Of a DNA stretch of 64,000 bases, positions 54,138 through 63,808 are shown piece by piece. The notes under the pieces are model-generated. The model saw only the letters and a list, made by a program, of their open reading frames with translations. It was not told where the DNA came from and did not search any database. The number at the start of each line of letters is the position of its first letter. Position 1 is the first letter of the stretch. The DNA is taken from positions 3,410,001 to 3,474,000 of the forward strand of contig NZ_JAUTBA010000001.1 of the NCBI RefSeq assembly GCF_030818895.1. The letters run 5' to 3'. This stretch comes from Sphingobacterium zeae (lineage in GTDB: Bacteria > Bacteroidota > Bacteroidia > Sphingobacteriales > Sphingobacteriaceae). Both the position numbers and the translations under genes were made by a program.

Positions 54138-55976
54138 TTAAAGATTACTCTCAATAGCACCGACTTTCTCCCGATAGAGTTCTATAGGGGCATCCAATAA
54201 TATAGCAATAACCGTCATGTTTTTATCTAATCGTTCTGCAGGAGTTTCGATATAGATAATCCCGGGAATAGTACTCCAGTATAGCTTATTAAAGACTTCA
54301 TGGTTGATCATTGAGCCTTGGCCAACTAAACGCACTCTCGCTACGCCATTCTTGATGCCTTTTAGCGCAATTGGTCCTGTTGGTTTCCCCTCGACAAAAA
54401 GATATAGGGTCTGACGATCTTTGGAATGTGTACTGAGCCCTTCGTAATGTCCCTCAGGCAATCCTTCTCCAGTTTCGTAAAGTGCTTCGGCATGATCTTT
54501 AATCCAATTCAGTACCGTTGAATTGATCTCACTGTTACTCCCTAGTTGGGTATCCATACCATCCACAGTCAATCCTGAATTATTAAAAATATTGTTACCG
54601 ACATGCAGTGCTGAGGCAATCTGAAGCAACGCTCTATCCGTAACCGGGTTATCCAACACAGATTTCAATGTAACTTTGGTATCTTTCGGTGCCTCCCAAC
54701 GAAGCGCCTCGGCAAAATTCAACTCGAGTACGGTAACATCCTGATCGAAATTTACCTTGGTCAAATCCAGCTGAACAACTCCATCCGCTGATTTAAGGTT
54801 CACTTTCGAGGCTATATCTCCAACAACTGAAACAGTTTTGATGGCTGTATAATTGACCAGACCTTTGAGCAAAAGCTCAGGTTTCTTTTCGTAAACATAT
54901 AGATAAAGTGTTTTTCTGTCTTTCGATAAAGCAGACTTCCCACTGTAGTTTGCAAACGGAATACCAGCCCTTGTACCGTAGATTGCGTCGGCATGTTTAC
55001 GTGTCCATCGTCCAAGCTGCTTTAAAATCTCTAATTGCTCCCCAGGAATCGTTCCGTCAGCCTTCGGACCAATATCCAATAAAAGATTTCCTCCCATGGA
55101 AATGCAGTCTACCAATGTTCGAATAATCATATTGGATGATTTGTATCTCTTATCAAAGGGTTGATATCCCCAGGAATCATTCATGGTATAGCAAAGTTCC
55201 CAAAACTTGCTATCTGGACGCGTTACCGGGATCCCCTGCTCAGGAGTTTCGTAATCGCCATGATGGTTCAATCGCGAGTTTATAATAATATTCGGATTAT
55301 ATTTTCGCAAAAGATTCAGCGTCTCTTGCGATTTCCATTCTTCTGCCGTATGTTCCCAGTCACCATCAAACCAAATTAAATCCGGTTTAAATTGTTCAGA
55401 TAATTCGCTTAGTTGCTGTTGGTAGTATTTGACGTAGTTATTCCAACGGCTAGGCTCATTTGTCATCTGATAACGTTTTCTATAACGCGTAAAAATGTCA
55501 TAATATGGATGACTCCAATCGGGTAATGAATAATACAGTCCAGTGTGTAATCCTTCTTGCCGTATCGCATTGACAAATGGTGTGATTAAATCTTCCTTTG
55601 TTGCTGCATCTTGCAATGTAGTGATTGCTTTATCTGCTTTGGTATTCCACATCGAAATTCCGTCATGGTGTTTAGCGGTAATCACGCTATATTTGGCACC
55701 AGCTTCTTTAATCAATTTCGCCCATTCCTTAGGCTTGTATTCCTTTGCTGTAAACCCAGCAAGCTGTTTGATATAATTATCATGACTCATGTAATTATTA
55801 AAAAAAGACCAGGACTCTGAGACGCCGTCCACTGAATAAATTCCCCAATGAATAAAAATTCCCAGTTTAGCATCTTCAAACCAATCCATTTTTTGCATTG
55901 GTCTATTGTCTTGAGCAGATATGTCTAAATACGCGGACACAAAAAAAACAAAAAGAGAAATCTTTCGATAGTTCAT
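54138..55976 (-). CDS. Alpha-L-fucosidase (GH29) with duplicated C-terminal domain
   Basis: A 612-residue exported GH29 enzyme (signal peptide to about residue 21, SAYLDISAQ). The barrel is clear: DWFEDAKLGIFIHWGIYSVD, ITAKHHDGISMW, YYSLPDWSHPYY, and the nucleophile Asp near 203 in DLIWFDGDWEH; SMGGNLLLDIGPKADG is a strong family mark. After the barrel the segment WTRKHADAIYGTRAGIPF with LSKDRKTLYLYVYEKKPELLL recurs later as WIKDHAEALYETGEGLPEGH with HSKDRQTLYLFVEGKPTGPI, an internal duplication. It would release fucose from glycans in the periplasm or at the surface. No other fucose genes are adjacent. Confidence 0.93.
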   Translation of the reverse strand: MNYRKISLFVFFVSAYLDISAQDNRPMQKMDWFEDAKLGIFIHWGIYSVDGVSESWSFFNNYMSHDNYIKQLAGFTAKEYKPKEWAKLIKEAGAKYSVITAKHHDGISMWNTKADKAITTLQDAATKEDLITPFVNAIRQEGLHTGLYYSLPDWSHPYYDIFTRYRKRYQMTNEPSRWNNYVKYYQQQLSELSEQFKPDLIWFDGDWEHTAEEWKSQETLNLLRKYNPNIIINSRLNHHGDYETPEQGIPVTRPDSKFWELCYTMNDSWGYQPFDKRYKSSNMIIRTLVDCISMGGNLLLDIGPKADGTIPGEQLEILKQLGRWTRKHADAIYGTRAGIPFANYSGKSALSKDRKTLYLYVYEKKPELLLKGLVNYTAIKTVSVVGDIASKVNLKSADGVVQLDLTKVNFDQDVTVLELNFAEALRWEAPKDTKVTLKSVLDNPVTDRALLQIASALHVGNNIFNNSGLTVDGMDTQLGSNSEINSTVLNWIKDHAEALYETGEGLPEGHYEGLSTHSKDRQTLYLFVEGKPTGPIALKGIKNGVARVRLVGQGSMINHEVFNKLYWSTIPGIIYIETPAERLDKNMTVIAILLDAPIELYREKVGAIESNL

Positions 55977-56252
55977 AAGGTAATTTTACAGTTTACATGA
56001 CAAGTTTATGCCGGAAAAGTACATATAATTTTACAGAGTTATATATTTTAAGAGATAAATTGTGCATACAACAAACAAATTGCTTCAATATTTTACAAGC
56101 AGCACAATTTAATCTCGTATTCCAAGAATCGCTTACAATTAGCAACATATGGATAATAAACACGAGGATATCCAGAAAGTTACTTATAACCTATCGCAAT
56201 AGATGTTCCTTATTATTGGATATAAAAGCAAATTTATCTATGTTTGAGGGGT

Positions 56253-56747
56253 ATGATCGAATTATATACAGATGGTGCTTCAAGTGGGAATCCAGGCCCA
56301 GGAGGTTACGGAACTATTTTAAGAACTATTTATACGGGTGATAATGAAACCTTTAAAGGCAAACTTATCGAAAAGGAGTTTTCGGGCGGTTACCGCAAAA
56401 CGACCAATAACAGAATGGAACTAATGGCGGTTATTGTCGGACTTGAGGCCTTAAAAAACTTGCATCAGCAAGTTACAGTATATTCTGACTCCAAATATGT
56501 TATTGATGCCATTGATAAAAAGTGGGTATATGGCTGGATTCAAAAAGGTTTCGCTGGGAAAAAGAATAAGGATCTCTGGTTACGGTTAATGAGCGCTTAT
56601 AAATTGCACAACGTACGACTTATATGGGTAAAAGGTCACGCTGGTCACCCTCTAAATGAGCGTTGCGATCGTTTGGCTGTTGCTGCAGCCAAGGACAAAG
56701 CGAACTGGAAAATTGACAGTGTCTTTGAAATGGGGGAAGGCAAATAA
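56253..56747 (+). CDS. rnhA: Ribonuclease HI
   Basis: 164 residues from the ATG at 56253; a TTG three codons upstream is possible but the family normally starts at [15 protein letters not shown]. RNase HI cuts the RNA strand of RNA-DNA hybrids, for example in primer and R-loop removal. The DEDD residues are in [15 protein letters not shown] (first Asp), [10 protein letters not shown] (Glu), [11 protein letters not shown] (second Asp) and [12 protein letters not shown] (last Asp). It converges with trxB and shares its terminator. Confidence 0.96.
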   Translation: MIELYTDGASSGNPGPGGYGTILRTIYTGDNETFKGKLIEKEFSGGYRKTTNNRMELMAVIVGLEALKNLHQQVTVYSDSKYVIDAIDKKWVYGWIQKGFAGKKNKDLWLRLMSAYKLHNVRLIWVKGHAGHPLNERCDRLAVAAAKDKANWKIDSVFEMGEGK

Positions 56748-56784
56748 AAAAGGGACATACTTTTGCAATGCCCCTCTTTTATTT
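56746..56784. terminator. Bidirectional terminator between rnhA and trxB
   Basis: Positions 56746-56758 pair with 56768-56780 in a 13-position stem with two mismatches, GC-rich in the middle and bounded by A and T runs, so it can end both convergent genes. Confidence 0.7.
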
Positions 56785-56792
56785 CAATTTAA

Positions 56793-57749
56793 TTATTCGC
56801 CGCTTTCTCTAGCCGCTAGATATCTTTCAGCTTCTAAAGCTGCCATACAACCTGTACCCGCAGCGGTGATAGCCTGACGGAAGACATTATCCTGAACGTC
56901 TCCACAAGCAAACACTCCTGGTATATTGGTAGCTGTACTATCGGGTTTGGTGATCAAGTAGCCTGTTTCATCCATATCCAATACACCTGTGAAAAGCTCG
57001 GTATTAGGCTTATGCCCAATAGCAACAAAGAAACCTGTTACTTCGAGATCTTTTTCAGACTGATCCTTGTTGTTAATAACACGTATTCCGGTCACCACTT
57101 GACCATCTCCTAGAACTTCTTTTGCTTCAGAATTGTAGTGAACTTCGATATTTGGCGTGTTCATAACACGATGTACCATTGCTTTAGAAGCACGAAACTC
57201 GTCACGGCGCACCAACATATGTACTTTTGAGCATAATTTTGCAAGATATGTTGCTTCTTCTGCCGCTGTATCCCCAGCACCTACAATCGCAACCTCCTGG
57301 TTTTTAAAGAAGAACCCATCGCAAACGGCACATGCAGAAACACCAAAACCATTATATTTTTGTTCAGATTCCAGACCTAACCACTTTGCGGTTGCTCCTG
57401 TTGCGATAATGACTGTATCTGCAGTAACTTGTACAGTTCCGTCGATCTCAATACGGTGTACCTCGCCTGTAAAATCCACTTTAGTCACATATCCAAAACG
57501 AACTGAAGTACCAAAGCGCTCGGCTTGTTCACGCAGATCTTCCATCATCACGGGGCCTGTAATACCTTTTGGATAACCTGGAAAATTGTCCACTTCAGTG
57601 GTTTGTGTCAATTGTCCCCCCGGAACAATACCGGTATAAACCACTGGTTTCATATCCGCACGTGCTGCATAAATTGCTGCTGTATAGCCTGCTGGCCCCG
57701 AACCAATAATCAAACACTGTATATGCTCAACTTCTTGTTTGAATTCCAT
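56793..57749 (-). CDS. trxB: Thioredoxin-disulfide reductase
   Basis: A 318-residue low-molecular-weight thioredoxin reductase. FAD-binding GSGPAGYTAAIYAARADM near residue 16, redox CxxC in SACAVCDGFFF near 136-139, NADPH-binding VGAGDTAAEEATYLA near 155, and the C-terminal FAD motif GVFACGDVQDNVFRQ. It reduces thioredoxin with NADPH. Last gene of the minus-strand run that includes gpsA and hemF; 28 bp after the exonuclease gene. Confidence 0.97.
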   Translation of the reverse strand: MEFKQEVEHIQCLIIGSGPAGYTAAIYAARADMKPVVYTGIVPGGQLTQTTEVDNFPGYPKGITGPVMMEDLREQAERFGTSVRFGYVTKVDFTGEVHRIEIDGTVQVTADTVIIATGATAKWLGLESEQKYNGFGVSACAVCDGFFFKNQEVAIVGAGDTAAEEATYLAKLCSKVHMLVRRDEFRASKAMVHRVMNTPNIEVHYNSEAKEVLGDGQVVTGIRVINNKDQSEKDLEVTGFFVAIGHKPNTELFTGVLDMDETGYLITKPDSTATNIPGVFACGDVQDNVFRQAITAAGTGCMAALEAERYLAARESGE

Positions 57750-57777
57750 AATACTTTTTCTAAGCTATTAATTAAAG

Positions 57778-58731
57778 TTATTTTTTAAATTTATCTTGCA
57801 ATCCTTTCAACATATCCAAAGAAATGCGCTGTGGCGCCTCTTCATTTTGTTTGTTGAACTCCTTTTTCGCAAGTTTTTTATCTTCTGCAGAATGAGCTAC
57901 AGCCACTTTAGTTTTTTGCTCATTCTTTTCCTTTTTGTACCTCTTCCAGATGTTTTCTAGCACTTTTTTGGTATACAATGGAAAATCTCCATTTTGCATC
58001 CAAGCGTAGTAGCTCGGCTCCTGCTCAAATACCTCTACAATTGGTTTTCCTTTATGTTTTCCAAAATTGATCGTTTCCAACCCGTCGGCATTGTAAACAA
58101 GACGTCCGGCAAAATCCACTGGCTTACTTAAATTTGTAAATGCATGTAACGCTTCCACATCGTTGACGACAGGATGAGACACCACACCATGTTTATCTTC
58201 AAAAGGTACACCTTCATACTTAGTCAGCTGAGCTTTCAAAACTTCGTAAGTTGCGCGTACATCCGCTTCAGCAGTATGTGCATTTTCGAGGTTTTCATCG
58301 CAATAAAACTTGTAGGCAGCTTTCAAGGTCCGTTGTTCCATTTGATGAAAGATATTTTGAACATCCACAAATGCCCTACCCTCCAATGAAAAATCAACAC
58401 CAGCCCGTAAAAACTCCTCCATCAACATCGGCACATCAAACTTATTGGAGTTATATCCCGCTAAATCTCCATCCGCAATGAAAGAAGCTAGTTCGACTGC
58501 TATCGCTTTAAAATTAGGAGCATGTTTTACATCCTCATCGTAGATACCATGGAAAAAAGAGGATTCTGCCGGAATAGGTATCTCCGGATTAATCTTCTTA
58601 GTATAGACTGTTTCTTCTCCACTGGGCATCACCTTCAGAAATGACACTTCAACAATACGATCGGAAGCCACATTAACGCCTGTAGTTTCCAAATCGAAAA
58701 ATACCAATGGCCTTTTTAATTTTAATTCCAT
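57778..58731 (-). CDS. 3'-5' exonuclease (DnaQ-like DEDDh)
   Basis: 317 residues from the ATG at 58731; an upstream extension to 58773 has no support. The first 180 residues form an exonuclease domain: LVFFDLETTGVNVASDRIVE (DxE), AGYNSNKFDVPML, NAHTAEADVRATYEVL. The remaining part carries INFGKHKGKPIVEV and YYAWMQNGDFP, a motif of a small C-terminal domain found in similar Bacteroidota proteins, and a Lys-rich tail. Likely proofreading or DNA-repair exonuclease; specific target unknown. Between the M16 pair and trxB. Confidence 0.9.
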   Translation of the reverse strand: MELKLKRPLVFFDLETTGVNVASDRIVEVSFLKVMPSGEETVYTKKINPEIPIPAESSFFHGIYDEDVKHAPNFKAIAVELASFIADGDLAGYNSNKFDVPMLMEEFLRAGVDFSLEGRAFVDVQNIFHQMEQRTLKAAYKFYCDENLENAHTAEADVRATYEVLKAQLTKYEGVPFEDKHGVVSHPVVNDVEALHAFTNLSKPVDFAGRLVYNADGLETINFGKHKGKPIVEVFEQEPSYYAWMQNGDFPLYTKKVLENIWKRYKKEKNEQKTKVAVAHSAEDKKLAKKEFNKQNEEAPQRISLDMLKGLQDKFKK

Positions 58732-58804
58732 GCTGGATAGTTCACTTTTTTTTGTCAAAAACCAAAAATACAAAGTAGTATTCGATTTTCGTAGTCTAAG
58801 AAAT

Positions 58805-60124
58805 TTAATTTACAACCGCTTGATGAATTGGTTCTTTCTGGCTTATTTTACCAACAACAACTTTCACCATTGCGTTAAAGTCCAAATATTTATTGGCAAT
58901 ATCATACACCTTTTCAGGTGACATATTTCTAATCTGATCCATATAATAAGAATAATATGTTAACGTCATCTCATTTAACAATACACTTTTAAACTTATCA
59001 GCATGCGAAAAGATACTTTCCAATGATCCTAACATTGAACCTTCCATATAGGTTTTAACAAGATTTACCTCGTCTTCTGAGGCCAATTTTGCTTTCAGCA
59101 AGTTGATCTCCTTTTCAATCTCTTCCAAAGTCGCTTGCGTTACATCCACCCCAACTTCGGTTACAATGGTCATGAAGCCTGTATGTTTGAGGGTAGCTAC
59201 GGCTGAACCAATACTATAGGTGTAGCCTTTTTCTTCTCGAATATTACGCATGAGACGGGAACCAAAAAAGCCTCCTAACAAGGTATTAACAAACTGTAAA
59301 GCAGGATAATCAGGATGAGTTCTTGAAATGGTTTGACAACCTAAGCGAATAGCAGACTGCAAAGCGCTATCTTTCTCCACATAGGATAGTTCAGAGGAAC
59401 CTTGGACCAATACAGGTTTCTCTAACGATACCGAAGGCACCCCATGCCACTCCGCTCCAAAAATCTGCTCGAGTTCTTGTAAAAGCTCGTCGGAAACGTT
59501 TCCAGAAACAATTAACGTGCAATTGCCAGGTACAATTTCTTTCTGGTACAATTCGATTAACTGCATGCGAGTAATTGCGTCATAATCTTCTAGCTTCGGT
59601 GTCCGTCCATAGCGATTACCCGTACCGAAGATCAGGTTATAAAATTTACGCCGGGCCAGATAATCATTTTTCTGAATAGAAACTTGAAACTTCTGTTTGT
59701 TGTTACGTAAATAGGTATCCAGCTCCTGCTGTGGTATCGATGCCTCCGTAAGAATATCTTTTACAAGAGGCAGAAGTATTTGGCTATGTCTATTCAAGGT
59801 ATAAAGGGATAGAGAAGTCACGTCAAAAGAGTATTCTGGAACTAGAAATGCGCCATAAAAATCCACTTTATCCGCAATCTCTGCACTGGACATGGAGTTG
59901 GTCCCCTCTTTAAGCAAAGCACTTAAAGCGCTATTTAACAAAGGGTTCTCTATCTCTCCATCAAGATAGGCATTTTCAAAAATCCATTCGATACGCACCA
60001 GCTCTTGCTCAGGAGACTGGAATATATAGACTGGCAAACCATTTCCAAACTGTTTCTTTATCGGTTCTTTTAAACTGATGTTTCCAATTTCTCGAAACAC
60101 AGGCCTTTGCGTTCTATCCAACAT
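58805..60124 (-). CDS. M16-family peptidase homolog without the zinc motif
   Basis: 439 residues from the ATG at 60124, which overlaps the end of the upstream M16 gene by 11 bp; earlier in-frame ATGs lie inside that gene and are not used. The fold is clear (LVRIEWIFENAYLDGEIENP, EEKGYTYSIGSAVATLKHTG, a strong M16 mark), but there is no HxxEH zinc motif, so this is the inactive partner of a two-subunit peptidase, like the PqqL or processing-peptidase alpha type. It probably forms a heterodimer with the product of the preceding gene. Confidence 0.92.
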   Translation of the reverse strand: MLDRTQRPVFREIGNISLKEPIKKQFGNGLPVYIFQSPEQELVRIEWIFENAYLDGEIENPLLNSALSALLKEGTNSMSSAEIADKVDFYGAFLVPEYSFDVTSLSLYTLNRHSQILLPLVKDILTEASIPQQELDTYLRNNKQKFQVSIQKNDYLARRKFYNLIFGTGNRYGRTPKLEDYDAITRMQLIELYQKEIVPGNCTLIVSGNVSDELLQELEQIFGAEWHGVPSVSLEKPVLVQGSSELSYVEKDSALQSAIRLGCQTISRTHPDYPALQFVNTLLGGFFGSRLMRNIREEKGYTYSIGSAVATLKHTGFMTIVTEVGVDVTQATLEEIEKEINLLKAKLASEDEVNLVKTYMEGSMLGSLESIFSHADKFKSVLLNEMTLTYYSYYMDQIRNMSPEKVYDIANKYLDFNAMVKVVVGKISQKEPIHQAVVN

Positions 60125-61376
60125 GTATAGCCTCCTCCTCCATTTTTGATTTATATAGTAATATCGAAGCATTTTCAGGTCTAAAAATTGCTTGCGCCTG
60201 GCGCTGAACCTCCGCGGCACTTACCAACAGGTATTTTGAGACCTCTGTGTTGATACCATCTGCATCGCCTAGCAACTCATGGTAAGCTAGATTCATCGCT
60301 TTATCCAAAATGGACAATTCCGCAAAGACATTGGTCGATTCGATCTTATTTTTCACCTTTTCCAACTCATTCTGAGTTACTAATTCGGATTTTAAAATGT
60401 CCAATTCAGACCACACCGCCCGCTCCGCTTCTTCTAGCGAAATGCCCGCAGTTGGTTTTCCTTCTATAATGAAGAGGTTACTATCGATGCTTCCCATTAC
60501 ATAAGCGTTTATCTCGCTAAATAACTTTCCTTCCTTAACCAACCGTCGATACAAACGTGAAGAAGAACCTCGAGATAAAATATCTGATAAAAGATCCATA
60601 GCAAAATAACCTTCTTCCAATCGTGACGGCCCATGAAATGCTATGTAAAGTGCATCCAAAGGTACCTCCGCCCAAATAGTTTCACGCCGCATTGCTTTCT
60701 GTTCTGGTTCTTTCGGCAATTGACGATTATATTTTACACCGGGTTCAATATCACCAAACCATTTTTGGGTTAAAAACTTAACTTCTTCAAAATGTACATC
60801 ACCGGAAACAACCATTATTGCATTCTGCGGATTATAATGTAATTTGAAAAAGGCTTTCACATCTTCCATTGTAGCTTCTTCGATATGACTCAATTCCTTG
60901 CCGATCGTTGCCCATCGATAAGGATGTACCTGATAAGCTAAGGGGCGCAACTTAAGCCATGCATCCCCATAAGGTTGATTCAAGTAACGCTGCTTAAATT
61001 CTTCGATCACTACATTCCGTTGTACTTCAAGACTCTGTGCTGAAAAAGCCAAACTCAGCATCCGGTCCGACTCTAACCACAACGCTGTCTCTAGATTTGA
61101 TGAGGGCAATGTGATGTAATAGTTGGTGATATCGTTGCTTGTGAAAGCATTATTCTCTCCTCCAACTTTTTGCAGTTCAGTATCAAAATTAGGAATATTG
61201 ATACTGCCGCCAAACATCAGGTGCTCAAATAAATGGGCGAATCCGGTTTGCTCCGGCGACTCATCCCGTGCACCCACATCGTATAAAATGTTGACACAGG
61301 CCATAGCCGTATTGTGGTCCTCGTGAACCAAAACACGGAGCCCGTTTTCTAATATAAATTTTTGATAAGAAACCAT
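60114..61376 (-). CDS. M16-family zinc metallopeptidase (catalytic subunit)
   Basis: 420 residues from the ATG at 61376; upstream ATGs to 61472 would overlap hemF and are not favoured. The inverted zinc motif is HLFEH at 48-52 (TGFAHLFEHLMFGGS), with the third ligand Glu about 75 residues later in VQRNVVIEEFKQRYLN. Typical M16 sequences NAFTSNDITNYYITLP and NAIMVVSGDVHFEEV follow. Its partner is the next gene. Cytoplasmic or periplasmic location is uncertain: no signal peptide is seen. It starts 19 bp after hemF. Confidence 0.95.
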   Translation of the reverse strand: MVSYQKFILENGLRVLVHEDHNTAMACVNILYDVGARDESPEQTGFAHLFEHLMFGGSINIPNFDTELQKVGGENNAFTSNDITNYYITLPSSNLETALWLESDRMLSLAFSAQSLEVQRNVVIEEFKQRYLNQPYGDAWLKLRPLAYQVHPYRWATIGKELSHIEEATMEDVKAFFKLHYNPQNAIMVVSGDVHFEEVKFLTQKWFGDIEPGVKYNRQLPKEPEQKAMRRETIWAEVPLDALYIAFHGPSRLEEGYFAMDLLSDILSRGSSSRLYRRLVKEGKLFSEINAYVMGSIDSNLFIIEGKPTAGISLEEAERAVWSELDILKSELVTQNELEKVKNKIESTNVFAELSILDKAMNLAYHELLGDADGINTEVSKYLLVSAAEVQRQAQAIFRPENASILLYKSKMEEEAIHVG

Positions 61377-61395
61377 CTCATTTTTTTCGGCGTTT

Positions 61396-62292
61396 TTAAA
61401 TCCAGTTAATACCTTTTCGTAATAATGATAAGGTCTTGGCTTCTTCAGAGCCGGCTTCAGGATGATAATCATATGCCCAATTGGCTTGGGCCGGTAAACT
61501 CATCAATATCGATTCTATACGTCCATTCGTTTCCAACCCGAATTTAGTACCCGAGTCCCATACAAGATTAAATTCGACATAACGACCGCGACGTATTAGC
61601 TGCCAATTTTTTTGTTGTTCGGTAAACGTTTTATGCCGGTTCTTTTCAACTAGTGTTGTGTACGTCGGAGCAAAAGTGCGGCCTAGATCGCATGAAAAAG
61701 CAAAAATCTCATCCATACTAAGCCCTGTATTTTCACTATTTAACTTGTCATAAAATATCCCCCCCACGCCGCGCGTTTCTTGCCGATGACGAATATAGAA
61801 ATAGTCGTCGGCCCATTTCTTAAATTTACCGTAAAATGTGCTATCGTGCTTATCGCATACCGCCTTTAGTTGTTGATGGAAATAACGGGCATCTGTCTCA
61901 TCAACATAGTGCGGTGTCAGGTCTATTCCTCCACCGAACCAGCGAATCTGATCGTTTAACTCAAAATAGCGAATATTCATGTGTATAATCGGCACCAGAG
62001 GGTTATTGGGATGAATCACAATCGAAACACCTGTAGCAAAAAAATCATCTTCATCTACTCCGAACGATTTTTTAAGCGTTTCAGGCAACTTCCCATAGAC
62101 AGCAGAAAAATTAACTCCGCCTTTTTCTAAGATACGACCATTTTGAATAATTCTAGTACGACCGCCCCCGCCGCCTTCTCTCTCCCACAATTCCTCTTCA
62201 AAACTCGCCGAACCATCTAATTTTTCCAGCGTCTGGCATATTTCATCCTGAATTTCTTTATAAGCTAAAGCAATTGCTTCTTTTTTTATCAT
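61396..62292 (-). CDS. hemF: Oxygen-dependent coproporphyrinogen III oxidase
   Basis: A 298-residue HemF, which converts coproporphyrinogen III to protoporphyrinogen IX with oxygen in haem synthesis. Signature stretches are RWFGGGIDLTPHYVDETDAR, RGVGGIFYDKLN, and GRYVEFNLVWDSGTKFGLET; RIESILMSLP near the end is also typical. It lies 19 bp after gpsA and 19 bp before the M16 pair, so it is part of the same transcript. Confidence 0.97.
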   Translation of the reverse strand: MIKKEAIALAYKEIQDEICQTLEKLDGSASFEEELWEREGGGGGRTRIIQNGRILEKGGVNFSAVYGKLPETLKKSFGVDEDDFFATGVSIVIHPNNPLVPIIHMNIRYFELNDQIRWFGGGIDLTPHYVDETDARYFHQQLKAVCDKHDSTFYGKFKKWADDYFYIRHRQETRGVGGIFYDKLNSENTGLSMDEIFAFSCDLGRTFAPTYTTLVEKNRHKTFTEQQKNWQLIRRGRYVEFNLVWDSGTKFGLETNGRIESILMSLPAQANWAYDYHPEAGSEEAKTLSLLRKGINWI

Positions 62293-62311
62293 CTATTTTC
62301 TTACAAAATTT

Positions 62312-63316
62312 TTATGTTAATTTTTCGCTCAAAGCTTGAATAATTTTAGACGAAGGAAGATGCTCATATAAAATTTGATGTACAGCATCACATATGGGCA
62401 GTTCAACATCATATTTTTTAGCGTATTCCTGAATACAAGCAGAAGCATAGTACCCTTCAGCTACCATATTCATTTCTAATTGAGCAGACTGTACGCTATA
62501 CCCTTTTCCGATCATATTCCCAAAAGTCCTATTTCTGCTGAACTGAGAATAAGCTGTCACTAAAAGATCTCCCAAGTAGGCTGACGTATTTACGTCACGA
62601 GAGGTATCTCCATCCACTTTGCCCACAAATCGTCGCATCTCCCGGATTGCATTGGACACCAATACAGCCTGAAAATTATCTCCATAACCTAATCCATGAC
62701 AAATACCGCCAGCCAAAGCATAAATATTTTTTAGTACTGCTCCAAACTCTATTCCAAGTACATCGACAGACAAAATGGTTTTGATAACACGTGAGGATAA
62801 AAACGAAGCGACCAAAGCCGCACTATCTAAATTTTTGCATCCGAAAGTTAAATAAGACAATTTACCTAAGGCCACCTCCTCGGCATGGCAGGGACCTCCT
62901 ACCACACAGATCTGATCTATATTAACCGAATAGCGCTGTTCCAAAAACTCACCGATGATCAAATTATCTTTAGGAATGATCCCTTTGATAGCCGAAACAA
63001 CAATTTTATCACTGAAATCTTCTTTCGTGACATTCGCTAAGGCCTCTTTCAAATAAGCAGCGGGAGTATTCAAAATCACTATATCTGAATTCGCAATCAC
63101 GTTTTTTGCATCAGTATCAATCGTAGTAATGTTAAGGTCAACTGATACGCTGCTCAAATACGTAGGATTGTGCTTAAACTTCTGAATATATTCTGCATCC
63201 TCCTCTTTTCTTACCCACCAAAAAATATGTTTATCTTGGTCATTTTCGCATAGCATCTTGATCATAGCTGTAGCCCAGCTTCCGCTACCAATTATACCAA
63301 TCTTTTTCCCCTGCAT
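62312..63316 (-). CDS. gpsA: NAD(P)H-dependent glycerol-3-phosphate dehydrogenase
   Basis: A 334-residue GpsA, which reduces dihydroxyacetone phosphate to glycerol 3-phosphate for phospholipid synthesis. Nucleotide-binding IGIIGSGSWATAMIKML at the N-terminus; SAIKGIIP; VVGGPCHAEEVALG; the catalytic Lys in FGAVLKNIYALAGGICHGLG; YLGDLLVTAYSQFSRNRTFG. Length is normal. First gene of the run gpsA-hemF-M16-M16-exonuclease-trxB, with a -7 element just upstream. Confidence 0.97.
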   Translation of the reverse strand: MQGKKIGIIGSGSWATAMIKMLCENDQDKHIFWWVRKEEDAEYIQKFKHNPTYLSSVSVDLNITTIDTDAKNVIANSDIVILNTPAAYLKEALANVTKEDFSDKIVVSAIKGIIPKDNLIIGEFLEQRYSVNIDQICVVGGPCHAEEVALGKLSYLTFGCKNLDSAALVASFLSSRVIKTILSVDVLGIEFGAVLKNIYALAGGICHGLGYGDNFQAVLVSNAIREMRRFVGKVDGDTSRDVNTSAYLGDLLVTAYSQFSRNRTFGNMIGKGYSVQSAQLEMNMVAEGYYASACIQEYAKKYDVELPICDAVHQILYEHLPSSKIIQALSEKLT

Positions 63317-63338
63317 GTCTTTAATTTGTTTTCGGAAG

Positions 63339-63346
63339 CAAATATA
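63339..63346 (-). promoter_or_regulatory. -7 promoter element of the gpsA operon (TATATTTG)
   Basis: On the minus strand TATATTTG fits TAnnTTTG and lies 22 bp before the gpsA ATG. The -33 element is not clear. Confidence 0.6.
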
Positions 63347-63404
63347 CTTATTTACTGGCTAGATATATGATTCACGCGGCGAGATATGATATTTTAGTTA
63401 CTTT

Positions 63405-63740
63405 CTACGTAAATAAACCTTGCCAAAAACCAATCTCCAACCCTACAAAATACTCGTCATCCTCCATTTTTATAGGATATATATGTATAAAATTATATTG
63501 TTCCGGATTGCCCTTTCCCGTTGTGAGGTCGAATTCATGGCGATGAAAAGGACAGATTATTTTTCCTCGCTCACACCAGCCATTTTTCAACATAGCGCCA
63601 GCATGTGGGCATTTTCGAGAGAAAGCATAGATTTGATTTTCGAACCAAGTAATACAGATAATTTTCCGACCGAATTTATGCTCGCTGACACCATTATTTT
63701 TTAGAATTTCGGCGTGTTCAATTTTGTACCAATGAACCAT
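63405..63740 (-). CDS. Rieske [2Fe-2S] ferredoxin-type protein
   Basis: A 111-residue stand-alone Rieske domain. Cluster ligands are Cys44 and His46 ([10 protein letters not shown]) and Cys63 and His66 ([10 protein letters not shown]), 15-16 residues apart as in the NirD/BphF-type ferredoxins. It is soluble, with no membrane anchor, and could pass electrons to an oxygenase or reductase. No oxygenase is adjacent, so the partner is unknown. It is divergent from ychF by 68 bp. Confidence 0.93.
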   Translation of the reverse strand: MVHWYKIEHAEILKNNGVSEHKFGRKIICITWFENQIYAFSRKCPHAGAMLKNGWCERGKIICPFHRHEFDLTTGKGNPEQYNFIHIYPIKMEDDEYFVGLEIGFWQGLFT

Positions 63741-63774
63741 GTGACAAGATAGCTAAAAATTACGGTGAATTTTC

Positions 63775-63782
63775 TATCTTTG
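63775..63782 (+). promoter_or_regulatory. -7 promoter element of ychF (TATCTTTG)
   Basis: TATCTTTG fits TAnnTTTG, 26 bp before the ychF ATG. Confidence 0.6.
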
Positions 63783-63808
63783 TGGAATTTCAAAAATTTG
63801 CACTATAT

